From assembly GCA_024291935.2 (NCBI GenBank), contig CM044326.1, forward strand, positions 32,301,948-32,365,947: 64,000 nt of DNA, in the 5' to 3' direction. A model generated the notes under the pieces. It ran no database searches. It was given only the letters and a program-made list of their open reading frames with translations, and was not told the origin of the DNA. The first letter of the stretch is position 1; the number at the start of each line of letters is the position of its first letter. The DNA is from Okapia johnstoni (taxonomy: Eukaryota; Chordata; Mammalia; Artiodactyla; Giraffidae). Position numbers and translations under genes: made by a program. Shown here piece by piece: positions 33,210 to 43,119 of the stretch.

Positions 33210-34888
33210 AGAAAGTGCTTTATACATTTAAAAGCTCTTACCATTTACTACTTTTATTGAAATACATTTTAAACTTTTTTGAATAATATTTCAACATTCA
33301 TGTAGGTAATATTTATTTGCAAGCCTATTAATGAATGGTGCACTGCTAAATAATGCATTACATTTAATTATTCTTTCTTATGGTCAGCTTGACAGATTGC
33401 TGATGAAGCTTGCGGCTGAATTTTATTTGCTAGTATTTCATTTTTTACTTTATGTGAGTTTTTATATTTATAGCAGACTTTCCCAAACGAACCCCACCCC
33501 CAAGAGATACCTCTGGGTAGAAATGGCTCTTTGGATGGACAAATAAGATTGGGAAACACCTAGAGCCTATTATTGCCCTTGTTAAAAGTCACAATGCACA
33601 TTTACAAGTTAACTATTTTGAAAAGTTCTGCATTTAAAAATTATGTTGACCTTGGTGAACCAACGGTTTTTTCCCTGTATGGTATAGTGGCATCTTTCTC
33701 TGTAATTCCTAAGTAATAAAGTTTGAAGAACATATGGTGAGTTATATTTGTCAAAATTACTTGACAAGTTTTCCAAATTTATAAGTTTCTAAAACCGAGT
33801 ACATAATTTTGGAATTAATCATGCCTTAAATGTTCACAGTATCTCAACAGCAAAAGTGCCTAAGTCTGGAACCCCTTTTGGAGTCTTTTCTATTTTTAAC
33901 ATTTTTTCAGGGATAACTATTTATGCATAACGCTTAGCTCTTTTAATGTCAACCTTGATAATTTATCTGTTTTCATTCAGATTTATTAACATACAACAGT
34001 GCAAGTAATTTCTCGTCAATTTTAAAAATTGCCTGCTTGTTTTTTTATCACTTATATGACTTAAAATTTGTTTAGTTGCTATTTCACACTCCCTCCTCCT
34101 TTGCAGTTACTGGATCAGCTAGAGTCTGGTCTGTTCTGTTACATTTTTCAAAGACTCAGCTCTTTGATTTACTTATGTCTTAGGTCTTAATCTGCTCATC
34201 AATTCTCATTTTTCTGTTTTTTTAATTTAATAATTTATGCTATTATCTTCACTGTTTTAATCTTCCTTGGAACTACTTAAAAAAAGTCATTGACTTGAAA
34301 GTTTTTATCTTTTTTTCTTTGTTTGATAATGAAAGCATTTAAAGATGTGACTTCATCTTTGAGGCCAGCGTTGTAGAAACCCATTTGTTGCTATAATTTC
34401 GTTATTTTTCTGATATTCTAGAATTTAAGTAATATTTATTTTTTCCTTTTTCCTCAAATGTTATGTTTACAAGAGTACTTTTTAATCACCAGTTGGTAGA
34501 GATTTTTAATTTAGACATTTGCTAATAATTTCTAGTTTTAATCCTTCAAAATAAACTACTGTCATAGTATTAATACAATTTCAACTTTTTGAATATATTG
34601 AAGTATTTGTTTATTTTTATTCACTTAGGAAATGTCCCTTTGGGACCTTCCATTGACCATTTGAAGTGTTATTTTTAATTACCTGAGTAATCATGATTAC
34701 TTTGTCATTGCAGTAAAATGCAATAAAACACAATGTCATTATATTAATATATAGTTCATATATATGTAAATACATATAAACATAAAATACCTCTGACCTC
34801 CATCCTCAGTTCTAGTCTCCAAGAAAAAAATCACTAGTACAATTGGTGTGCTTTATTTAGTATACATTTCTATGTGTTTGCACAGAAA
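33210..34888 (-). mobile_element. AT-rich DNA, largely a decayed L1
   Basis: Parts of 33880-34620 read as reversed L1 ORF2 (for example 'cagctctttgatttacttat' at 34158). The part at 33470-33570 has a short inverted pair (tttcccaaacg / ttgggaaacacc) and might be a small DNA transposon relic. 34730-34790 is simple AT-rich DNA. No gene seen. Confidence 0.5.
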
Positions 34889-34890
34889 TA

Positions 34891-34967
34891 TCGGGTTGGC
34901 CAAATAGTTTGTTCAGGTGTCCACACCATCATATGGAAAAACCTGAATGAACTTTTGGCCAACCCAA
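34891..34967. mobile_element. Mini-mariner (MITE) with terminal inverted repeats
   Basis: A 77 bp element bounded by inverted repeats: gggttggccaaatagtttgt at the left and, reading inward from the right end, gggttggccaaaagttcatt. It is preceded by TA. This is the internally deleted mariner pattern known from mammals; it has no transposase and must have been moved in trans. Confidence 0.88.
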
Positions 34968-34974
34968 TGTGCAA

Positions 34975-35579
34975 TCTGTAGAGATAGGCACTTTTGATTT
35001 CTGTATGTTTTAGCAGTTGCTTGTATTGTCTCGTAGGCTGGCTTTTTCACTCACAATACACTTTGTGTATAAGCCTCATGCCAGCTTATTTAAGTCCACT
35101 CTATTCATTCTAGCTTCTACCACAATATTAATAGACAATAATCTATTTAAACCTTCTCCTTATCAATGGGCCTTTAGGCTGTGCCCATTTTCCCTCTGCT
35201 ATAAAAAAATTGCAGTGAACATCTTCATATGTGCCTCCACGTGCTCACGCACTAGGCTTTCCCGGTAAACTTCTCTGAAGCATGCCCAACACGTGGAAAA
35301 GGGTGAAGATCATAGACATCAGCCCAGCTCCAGATAAAGACACGGGACAGCACTCCTCCCAGAAAGCTCTCTGCGCCTCTTCCAGTCACCAGGCCCCTGC
35401 CAGGACTGACCGATTGCCAGCATGACTTCTGACGGCAGGCGTTCGATTTCTTAGCCCGCTGCACACTTTACCTGCTGGGCTCATTCAGAGCATACCGGTC
35501 CCAGTCTGACTCCTTTCATGCCCTGTTTTGCTTGAAAGATCCACATGTGTTTCTGTGTCCGTGGAGTTTGTGAATCTCA
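34975..35579 (-). mobile_element. Old L1 3' end, reversed
   Basis: Reversed L1 3'-region blocks: 'gtctcgtaggctggcttttt' at 35027, 'attgcagtgaacatcttcat' at 35209, and further 3' region at 35270-35450. The order suggests two adjoining 3' ends or one with a duplication. No gene seen. Confidence 0.55.
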
Positions 35580-35609
35580 CTGATACACAGCCCAGCAATT
35601 GTGTATCAG
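35580..35609. repeat. Perfect 10 bp inverted repeat at a BovB junction
   Basis: ctgatacaca (35580-35589) and its exact reverse complement tgtgtatcag (35600-35609), with a 10 bp loop. The right arm ends where BovB similarity begins. Confidence 0.95.
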
Positions 35610-35868
35610 AACTGTGGTGCCGGAGAAGACTCTTGAGAGTCCCTTGGACTGCAAGGAGATACAACCAGTCCATCCTAAAGAAAATCAGTCCTAAGTATTC
35701 ACTGGAAGGACTGATGCTGAAGCTGAAACTCCAATACTGTGGCCACCTGATGTGAAGAATTGATTCATTGGAAAAGACCCTGATGCTGGGAAGGATTGGG
35801 GGCAGGAGGAGAAGGGACAGCAGAGGATGAGAGATGGTTGGATGGGATCACTGACTCGATGGACATGA
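35610..35868 (+). mobile_element. BovB fragment truncated at both ends
   Basis: Starts at aactgtggtgccggagaaga and runs to cgatggacatgag at 35868, where it joins an L1 with no BovB 3' end or tail. The missing 3' terminus is unusual for a LINE insert. Confidence 0.93.
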
Positions 35869-36499
35869 GCAAAGGAAACCATAGACAAAATGAAAAGACA
35901 GCTTACAGAATGGGGGAATATATTTGCAAATGAATAGACCAACGAGGGCTTAACCTCCAAAATATACAACCAGGTTATAGGGTTCAATGTGAAGAAACAA
36001 ACAACCCAGTCAACAAATGAGCAGAAGACCTAAGCGGACATTTCTCCAAAGAAAACATGTAGTCTAGAGGTGCATGAAAATCCCTTCAACAGCACAGATT
36101 ATTAGAGAAACGCAGATCAAACGTCCGGTGAAGTATCACCTCATATTGGTCAGAATGGCCATCATCTACAAGTCTTTAGATAGCAATTGCTGGAGAAGGT
36201 ACAGAGAGAAGAGAACCCTCCTGCCCTGTTGGTAGGAATGTAAATCGATACCACCATTATGGAGAACAATATGGCAGTACCTTAAAAAAACTAAAAAATA
36301 GAACTACTGTATGATCCATTGATCCCACTCCTGGACACACATTAAAAAAAAACATGAAAACTCTAATTCATAAAGACGCATACACCCCAAAGTTCACCGA
36401 AACTCTATTTATAATAGCCAAGACCTGAGAGCAACCTAAATGTCCATCAAGAGATGGACGGATAAAGAAAATGCGGTGCACATATGTATAATGGAATAT

Positions 36500-36708
36500 T
36501 GGTATTTAGTCACTAAGTCGTGCCCTACTCCTTGTGACCCTTTGGACTGTAGCCCACCAGGCTTCTCTGTCCATGGGATTCTTTAGGCAAGAATACTGGA
36601 GCGGGTTGCCACTTCCTTCTGCAGAGGATCTTCCCACCCAGGGATCAAACCTCTGTATCCTGTTTGGCAGGCGAATTCTTTACTACGGAGCCACCTGGAA
36701 AGCCAGAG
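36500..36708 (-). mobile_element. Bov-tA SINE within L1
   Basis: A reverse-strand copy, ggtatttagtcactaagtcg to gccacctggaaagccaga. A short repeat, tggaata, flanks it (36492 and 36709), consistent with a target-site duplication in L1. Confidence 0.93.
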
Positions 36709-36947
36709 TGGAATAATGTCATTTGTAGCAACTTGGATAGATCTAAATATTATCATACTAAAATGAAGTTAGAGAAAGACAAATATCGTGTGATATTACT
36801 TATATGTGGAATCTAAAAAAAGATACTAGTGAACATATTTATGAAGCAGAAATAGACTCGCAGACATAGAAAATAAACTACCAAAGGGGAAAGTGGAGAG
36901 GGGTATAAATTAGGATTTGGGGTTAACAGACGCACACTACTACACAT

Positions 36948-37168
36948 GGGCTTCCCAGGCGGCGCTAGTGGGAAAAAACCCACCTGCCACTGCGGAGACT
37001 GAAGAGACGTAGGTGTGATCCCTGGGTTGGGAAGATCCTCTGAGGGAGGGCATGGCAACCCACTCCACTATTCTCGCCTGGAGAATTCCACAGACAGAGG
37101 ATTCTGCTGGGTTACTTCCTATCCAAAGGGTTGCAAAGAGTCAGACACGACTGCAGAGACTTTGCACA
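36948..37168 (+). mobile_element. Bov-tA SINE within L1
   Basis: A forward copy with the tRNA head gggcttcccaggcggcgcta, the body aagatcctctgagggagggc and the end gactgcagagactttgcaca. The surrounding L1 reads on after it. Confidence 0.94.
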
Positions 37169-37457
37169 CATGCGCTGCTACCGATAAAATAGATGAACAA
37201 CAAAGACCTACTGTAGAGCACAGAAAACTCTATTCAGGATCCTACAGCAACCTACAGTGGAAAAGAATACATATGCATATTATGTGTAAATATATAATGT
37301 TTGTGTAATAAATATTATAAGGATAATATAAGAAAAATAAATAAGGATATATGTAAATTATATGTATATATATAGTCTGAATCACTTAGCTATGAGCCTG
37401 TTATTAACACAGCATTGTAAATAAATTGCATTTCAATGTAAAATTCTAGGGTGATAG

Positions 37458-38345
37458 CTACCTGTGTCTTCCATGTCCCTCAGTACTGGGTCTGCTCCTT
37501 TTTTTTTGAATAAATATACTAGACAAAAACAGAGGTATATGCTGATAAAGAAGCATTTTACAGGTTCTGCATATTATCAGTGATAACAAATTTTGCGCAA
37601 ACATTTTGCATGTGTTGTTAACAGCAGTGATACATGCCATGAGCAGCTGGATAGGTAAGAAAAGCACAGAAGTACATATTGTGAAAATAATAATCATCTG
37701 TAAAGAGCACAATAGAAAGAAAATTGTCTATTCCTGAGAAGCCAACAAAACGTAATTTTAGGGTCAGTTTTGGTGTTCCATGTTGTAATTATTTTGCCTT
37801 CTGGGAAAGTCTTTCTAGGGGTGTCTCCACTTCTCCAGAGGTGAACGAGTATTATGAGCAGTGGCAGAAATACTTCCTGTTTCAGCTGGTAGACAAGCTA
37901 AGGCCACCCTGTCATCTGACATGACCTGGGCTGAGGAACTGAGGGATATATGTTATGCTGCAATACTGTTTGCAGTCTTTCTGGTTATTGGACCCGTGGT
38001 GGCTGATGCGATAGGTTTCTGAGCATATCTTTGCTTACATATATTCTTGCACTAGGAACTAAGGTTCCCAAAAGATTTTGCTCCCAGGTATCCTGCTATC
38101 TTGCCAACATGGATCTCTTAACTCTGTAATGAAGACAGAAAGAGGTTCATCTGTTTCCTGATGTGTAGACAATGGGGCAATGTTTGTCAGCTCTTGCGAC
38201 ATTTATGTGCCCATCCTTGGGAAGCTGGGTCGGTTCCAATACCACGTGTGAAGACAGAACCTGGGGAGCACAGGAGATCTCTCCCAGGGTTCTCCCACTG
38301 ACAGCCTCATGAACTGAGAGTTCTGTCAACACAATTTTATTAAAC
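37458..38345 (-). pseudogene. env: ERV envelope (env) remnant, TM subunit
   Basis: Env makes the surface and transmembrane subunits of a retroviral envelope. On the reverse strand, the frame read from about 37945 down to 37846 resembles the heptad region and the following conserved block of gamma-type TM ectodomains. It then continues one frame over at 37836-37801, so a frameshift lies between. An in-frame stop sits just upstream, near 37950. A hydrophobic run in the frame at 37712-37458 (roughly 37694-37620) suits the membrane anchor and tail. The frame at 38332-38147 may be the end of the surface subunit, with low confidence. The gene is broken and the N-terminal part is not recognisable. 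Confidence 0.62.
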
Positions 38346-38679
38346 TATAGATCACTTCTCTTGTAGGCTTTCCAAAAGTCAACTAGACTCTTGATATAAA
38401 GAAGTTGCTAGTACAATTACCTTGCATTTTTCTCTTTAAGACATTTTTCAGTTAAGCGAGGAACAGAGCAAGGGTGTCCTCGGGTAAACATGTCCGTCTC
38501 TAAGAGCAGAGGATGGTATCAGACAGGGATGGGCATATTAGTATGTTGGAGGATCTGAACCTGGAAGATTAGGTCAGAGGGCAGTTGGTCTGGGTGAGTG
38601 GTCACGTTAGGAATATCTGAATGGTCAGTGATAGGTATTATGAGGGGCTTCTCCCAGGAGCTACGCTTTATGACACCTT

Positions 38680-38870
38680 CTGTTGCCGACTCTTTGCAAC
38701 CCCATGACTATAGCCTTCCAGGCTCCTCTGTCCTTGGAATTTCCCAGGCAAGAATACTGGAGTGAGTTGCTATTTCCTTCTCTGAGGGACCTTCCCAACC
38801 CAGGGATCAAACCCGCGTCTCCTGCACTGGCAGGTGGGTTCTTTACCACTGAGCCACCAGGGAAGCCCCA
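38680..38870 (-). mobile_element. Bov-tA SINE within the ERV
   Basis: A reverse-strand copy, gttgccgactctttgcaacc to ctgagccaccagggaagccc. It lacks the first 20 bp or so of the tail side. Confidence 0.94.
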
Positions 38871-39593
38871 TAACAACTTTACTAGAGAATTTTCTTTCCA
38901 CCCTAAATCTTGGGGGGAAACCTTAGTTAGCAGCAAAACAGTAACTTTCAGTTATGATAGGAAGATAAGCATGTGGTAAGGATGGGGCTCCCAGGCCCCC
39001 CAGATTCCTGGGTCACCTGTCGACCACTGTTGTCACCTTCTCGTCCTGCTTGACAGTTGTTTTACGGTGAGTTTGAGGTTGGCAGTCTCTCTATAGACCA
39101 GTTCCATGCACAGGCCCTTTTTCAGTGGAAATTATTAATTCAAGAGTCAGTTCTCTTCAGTGTCACTGCGCAAGAGCTAGTTATAAGTGCCTGATAAGAG
39201 TCCTTCTAGGTCAGACTGAAAGTCTTTAAAACAGTATCTTTTTCAGTATGCAGTCTCCTGAAGGCAGGTCACGGGGCAGCTCATCTTCCTCCAAAGATAG
39301 ATTACTGTGATAGCTTCAGAAACAAGCCTAGATATCCTTTTAATAACTTAATTACACCTTACAATGATGTAACTTAGAAATAAAGAGACATCTTGTGTGT
39401 AGGTATTAAATGCAAAACTTCAGAATATAGAAAACTGTAATATCCATGAAGATATATTATTGAAACTTAATTTTTGTCTCTGAATTATCTTCATTTTTAC
39501 CAAATATAGTCAAATTTAAGCTAACTGGTTTGCAAAATAAGTCTGATTTTTAATAAATTCGGCATGATTGTTCCCATCCGTGTAATTGACCAT

Positions 39594-39812
39594 ATTTGTT
39601 GTTGTTGTTCCTTAGTTGTTAAGTCGTGTCTGACTCTTTGCAACTCCATGGACTGCAGCCCCCCAGCCTCCTCTGTCCCTGGGATTTCCCAGGCAAGAAC
39701 ACTGGAGTGGGTTGCCATTTCCTTCTCCAGGGGATCTTCCTGACCCAGGGATTGAACCTGCGTCTCCTGCTTCGCAGGCGGATTCTTTACAACTGAGCCA
39801 CCTGGGGAGCCC
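39594..39812 (-). mobile_element. Bov-tA SINE within the ERV
   Basis: A reverse-strand full copy with a (TTG)n tail (tttgttgttgttgttcctta). It is flanked by taattgaccata (about 39582) and taattgatcaca (about 39813), an imperfect target-site duplication. Confidence 0.95.
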
Positions 39813-40329
39813 TAATTGATCACATAGGTTCTTTTAAATTTGGTTTTACTGTAACTTTATACAAGGGATCTCAAAGTGAACTTTTGCAAGGCCTCTCAAA
39901 GTCAGGAAAGCCTTGTCATTAGATTCCTCCTGCAACACCTATAGATCTAGGTGGATTCCTCTCTTCTTGAGGAATATTTCAAAATATCTTGAGGTTCTTA
40001 TATTCGCCAGGAAGCAGGCTTCCCTATTCACCTGGAAAGGCTGCTGGGAGCCCAAAGGGCTCCAGTTCTGGAGGGATCAGGGAGGGGGTAAGACAAGACA
40101 CGCTTCGATTCTACTTTGCAAAGGTCTAATTCACAAAATTGCTGTAAGTCATAATTAGCTTAAGGGGGAAAGGCTCCCTTATCTGGAAAACCAAGATTAA
40201 AGAACAGTAACATTCAGATAAAAACCATAAAATCATAATCACATCTATCAGTTCACTCGATCCCAGGTGATTATTTTCAGCTCCGCTTGAGTCCAGTTTC
40301 CCCATTACCGTTGTTGACTCTGCCTGATA

Positions 40330-40830
40330 ATCGAGGAGCACAGTCACAGCGATCATTTTAAGAAGTTTGTGAGGTTTTTGTAAAGATTAGTATGATTTGC
40401 CCAATAGAGTGGGTGCCTTGATCCCTGGAGACTGTGGAAAGCATAACCCCAAATGGAAAACACAATTTCTAACAGCTTATTGGTCTCTGGGAGGGCATTA
40501 GCCTTGCAGCAAAGGCAGGCTTTAGCCCAAATGAAGAGCAGTGTTTGCCAGGGAGCCCGGAGAGCCAAGCGGCCGTCCTGGGTTTCCCGTAGCCCCAGCT
40601 GCTCAACTCACAGCCGTCGTTCACTGTCTGATTTCTCTGATTCAGGAGCAGACTGTTATAAGGACCTCAGGATGGCAGAAGTCTGACAATGAGGGGCTAA
40701 TGTTCTGTAGAAGCAAGATGGACTTTATCTACACGTGCCATCATCTCTACAGAGTCTGTCATCGTTGCCTTGGCATGAAAGTCGGCGAGGGCATCTCCCA
40801 AATACTCAGGTTCAGTTCTCTAATGGGAGC
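40330..40830 (-). pseudogene. pol: ERV pol remnant: RNase H end and integrase
   Basis: Reverse strand. At 40798-40766 the frame reads GDALADFHAKA, which fits the end of a retroviral RNase H domain with its last acidic residue. In the same frame at 40423-40409 the codons read DQGTH, the motif carrying the second catalytic Asp of the integrase core, followed by IGQII. Between them there are at least three in-frame stops, and the distance is shorter than in intact pol genes, so part of the integrase N-terminus is deleted. The 71-codon open frame at 40568-40353 is a neighbouring frame of the same region. The reverse transcriptase that should lie above 40830 is not recognisable. Confidence 0.75.
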
Positions 40831-41689
40831 CTCAATTTTGATGACAGACAACATTTTTTATGTCAGAACATGTACGATTTCCAGGAATTTCATACCATTT
40901 CTGGAACACTTATAATATACACTTATACCTACATAACAGAAAGGAAGCTTAATGTTACTTTTGCCTGACCTTGCTTCCCATGTAACATAATACACCAAGC
41001 CAGCATAATTAGTTTGGTATCTCTGAGATGCTTTAGGACAGTATCATTCTCCTCTCCCTTAACAAAATGCACTTCCATTCTTCAAACCTTATTTTGCTAA
41101 AAACATACATCTTATTATTTTCCTTGAATGCTGAAATGCTTCTCCAATTATTTCATGAAGATTTAATTAAATGTATTATAATTTTAACTCTTTAGAAACC
41201 TTAATCTCTAGCAAAAGCCAAGTAACAAGCAAACTGATTGTCACACCAGCAGTTCCTGATCAGCAAGCTTATGAACATACTTCATCAATTCTAGAAACAA
41301 ACATTTTCTCACAGTATAATCTCTTTTCTCAGTGTGGTACAAGACATGTTCAATAAACCCAAACATCTTTAGATTTTCTTTAATAAGAAGACAAAGCAGA
41401 TAAATTTAGACATGCTTAGCAGTTAACGTTTCAGCATTTTCATCTTAATTGGAAATAATCTGGACATTCAGTGAATTCCCATTACTTTATTTAATTTAGC
41501 AAAACTCTAAAAGTTTTAAGTTACCAAAAACCCAGAGAAGCTATTTTTAGGTAGACACACCATAGGACATAATTGTTTTTAAAGAGTTCACCTAAAAACT
41601 TTTATCCCATTTATCTCTGTCTCATTATTTGCGAAAATATCATGATATCAAGGGCTTGCCTGGTGGCTCAGTGACTGTCTGCAGCTGTT

Positions 41690-42368
41690 CTGATAGCCAG
41701 GACACGGACGCAACCTAGATGTCCATCGGCAGATGAAAGGATATGAAAGTTGTGGTACATATACACAATAGAATATTACTCAGCTATTAAAAAAAACGCA
41801 TTTGAGTCAGTTCTAATGAGATGGATGAAACTGGAGCCTATTATACAGAGTGAAGTAAGTCAGAAAGAGAGACACCAATACAGAATATTAACGCATATAT
41901 ATGGAATTTAGAAAGACAGTAACGACAATCCTATATGCTGCTGCTGCTGCTAAGTCACTTCAGCCGTGTCCAACTCTGTGCGACCCCATAGACGGCAGCC
42001 CACCAGGCTCCCCCGTCCCTGGGATTCTCCAGGCAAGAACACTGGATGCAAGACAGCAAAAAAACACAGATATAAAGAACAGACTTTTGGACTCTGGGAG
42101 AAGGCGAGGGTGGGAAGATTTGAGAGAGTAGTGTTGAAACACGCATATTACCATATGTGAAACAGATGACCAGCCAGTTTGATGCACGAAGCCGGGCACT
42201 CAAAGCTGGTGCCCTGAGACAGCCCAGAGGGATGGGGTGGGAGGGAGCAGGGAGTTCAGGATGGGGGACACATGTACACCCATGGCTGACTCATGTCGTG
42301 GCAAAAACCACCACAATATTGTAAAGTTAATAGCCTCCAATTAAAATAAATGAATTAATTTTTTAAAA
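41690..42368 (+). mobile_element. L1 3' end, forward strand
   Basis: Sense L1 end: 'caacctagatgtccatcggc' at 41711, 'gaatattactcagctattaa' at 41771, and the 3' UTR 'catgtacacccatggctgac' at 42270, ending 'cctccaattaaaataaatga'. A BOV-A2 monomer splits it. A 25 bp piece of Bov-tA head (gggcttgcctggtggctcag) sits just before it at 41653. Confidence 0.9.
41937..42046 (-). mobile_element. BOV-A2 SINE, one monomer
   Basis: The reverse-strand tail gctgctgctgctgctaagtc and one BovA unit up to caggcaagaacactgga. The second monomer is absent. Confidence 0.92.
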
Positions 42369-42376
42369 AACACTAA

Positions 42377-42450
42377 ACTCCTGGAAATAGTGAAGGACAG
42401 GGAAGCCTGGCATGCTGCAGTCCATGGGATCTCAAAGAGCAACTGAACAA
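42377..42450 (+). mobile_element. BovB extreme 3' end
   Basis: aactcctggaaatagtgaag to caaagagcaactgaacaa: 74 bp of BovB 3' end beside the L1 tail. Confidence 0.85.
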
Positions 42451-42545
42451 AAACAACAGCGTCTTTAAAGACACAGAATCAAAGGCTAAGGTGAATTTCT
42501 GGAAGGATGCACGTGGGAATGTAGCAACGTCCACCTCTGTGCGCG

Positions 42546-42796
42546 CAGGGAGCGAGGATGCCTTTGCAGGGAGCGAGGATGCCTTTGCAGGGAGTGAGGA
42601 TGCCTTTGCAGGGAGGGAGGATGCCTTTGCAGGGAGGGAGGATGCCTTTGCAGGGAGCGAGGATGCCTTTGCAGGGAGCGAGGATGCCTTTGCAGGGAGC
42701 GAGGATACCTTTGCAGGGAGCGAGGATGCCTTTGCAGGGAGCGAGGGTACCTTTGCAGGGAGCGAGGATGCCTTTGCAGGGAGCGAGGATGCCTTT
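42546..42796 (+). repeat. 21 bp minisatellite, about 12 copies
   Basis: Tandem copies of gcctttgcagggagcgagga + t, with a few substitutions (gggagggagg, gagtgagg, gatacc, gggtacc). The unit is a multiple of three, so both strands stay open through it: + strand heptads AFAGSED, reverse strand GILAPCK. The frames (42491-42868 + and 42802-42479 -) have no recognisable domain outside the repeat and no promoter or splice context, so I call it a repeat and not a gene. Confidence 0.96.
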
Positions 42797-42931
42797 CATC
42801 ACTTGCTGCTTTTTCTGTTGTTTGAATTGTTTATAACCAGGGTGACTCTTTACCTATGTAATTATTGATAAAATAATATAATAAAAACTGATTTTTAAAG
42901 TTAAAAAAAAAGAGATGGTTTCTTTAAAAAA

Positions 42932-43118
42932 AAGAATCTGCCTGTAATGCAGGAGACCCAGGTTCGATCCCTGGGTCAGGAGGACCCCCTGGAGGAGGGC
43001 ACGGCAACCATCTCCAGTATCTTGCTTGGAGAATTCCATGGACGGGGAGCCTGGCCACAGTCCACAGAGTCACAAAGAGGCAGACACGACTGAAGCAACT
43101 AAGCACGCACACACACAT
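42932..43118 (+). mobile_element. Bov-tA SINE, head shortened
   Basis: aatctgcctgtaatgcagga, then ggttcgatccctgggtcagg (box B region) to gactgaagcaactaagcacg and a short CA run. The first 25 bp of the head is missing. Confidence 0.93.
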
Positions 43119-43119
43119 C

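Larger units (their letters stand above)
35869..37440 (+). mobile_element. L1 3' end, forward strand, with two SINEs inside
   Basis: The L1 ORF2 end and 3' UTR in sense: 'ggaaaccatagacaaaatga' at 35875, 'gtaggaatgtaaatcgatac' at 36232, 'gaactactgtatgatccatt' at 36301, and the 3' end 'ttaacacagcattgtaaata' at 37404. It is less diverged than the reversed L1 relics, so of a younger ruminant lineage. It is interrupted by Bov-tA at 36500 and 36948 and joined at its left end directly to a BovB fragment. Confidence 0.88.
37441..41640 (-). mobile_element. Degraded endogenous retrovirus (class I / gamma-like)
   Basis: A reverse-strand proviral relic recognised from pol (40330-40830) and env (37458-38345) remains in the right order and orientation. 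Two Bov-tA copies lie inside. The forward L1 ending near 37440 removes or covers the 3' LTR side, and another L1 from about 41690 bounds the other side. No LTR pair with TG...CA ends could be defined. The parts between (38870-39590, 39820-40330, 41000-41640) are AT-rich and unassigned but probably proviral. Many stops and frameshifts; not functional. Confidence 0.72.

Noticed and set aside
33470..33570. hAT-type DNA transposon with inverted ends
   Set aside because: The inverted pair is short and imperfect, with no clear 8 bp duplication; left as unassigned AT-rich DNA.
42546..42796. CRISPR-like direct repeats
   Set aside because: Units abut without spacers, and this is a eukaryotic genome; it is a minisatellite.
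42479..42868. Heptad-repeat proteins on both strands (125 and 107 codons)
   Set aside because: A 21 bp tandem repeat keeps both strands open by arithmetic; nothing gene-like outside the array.
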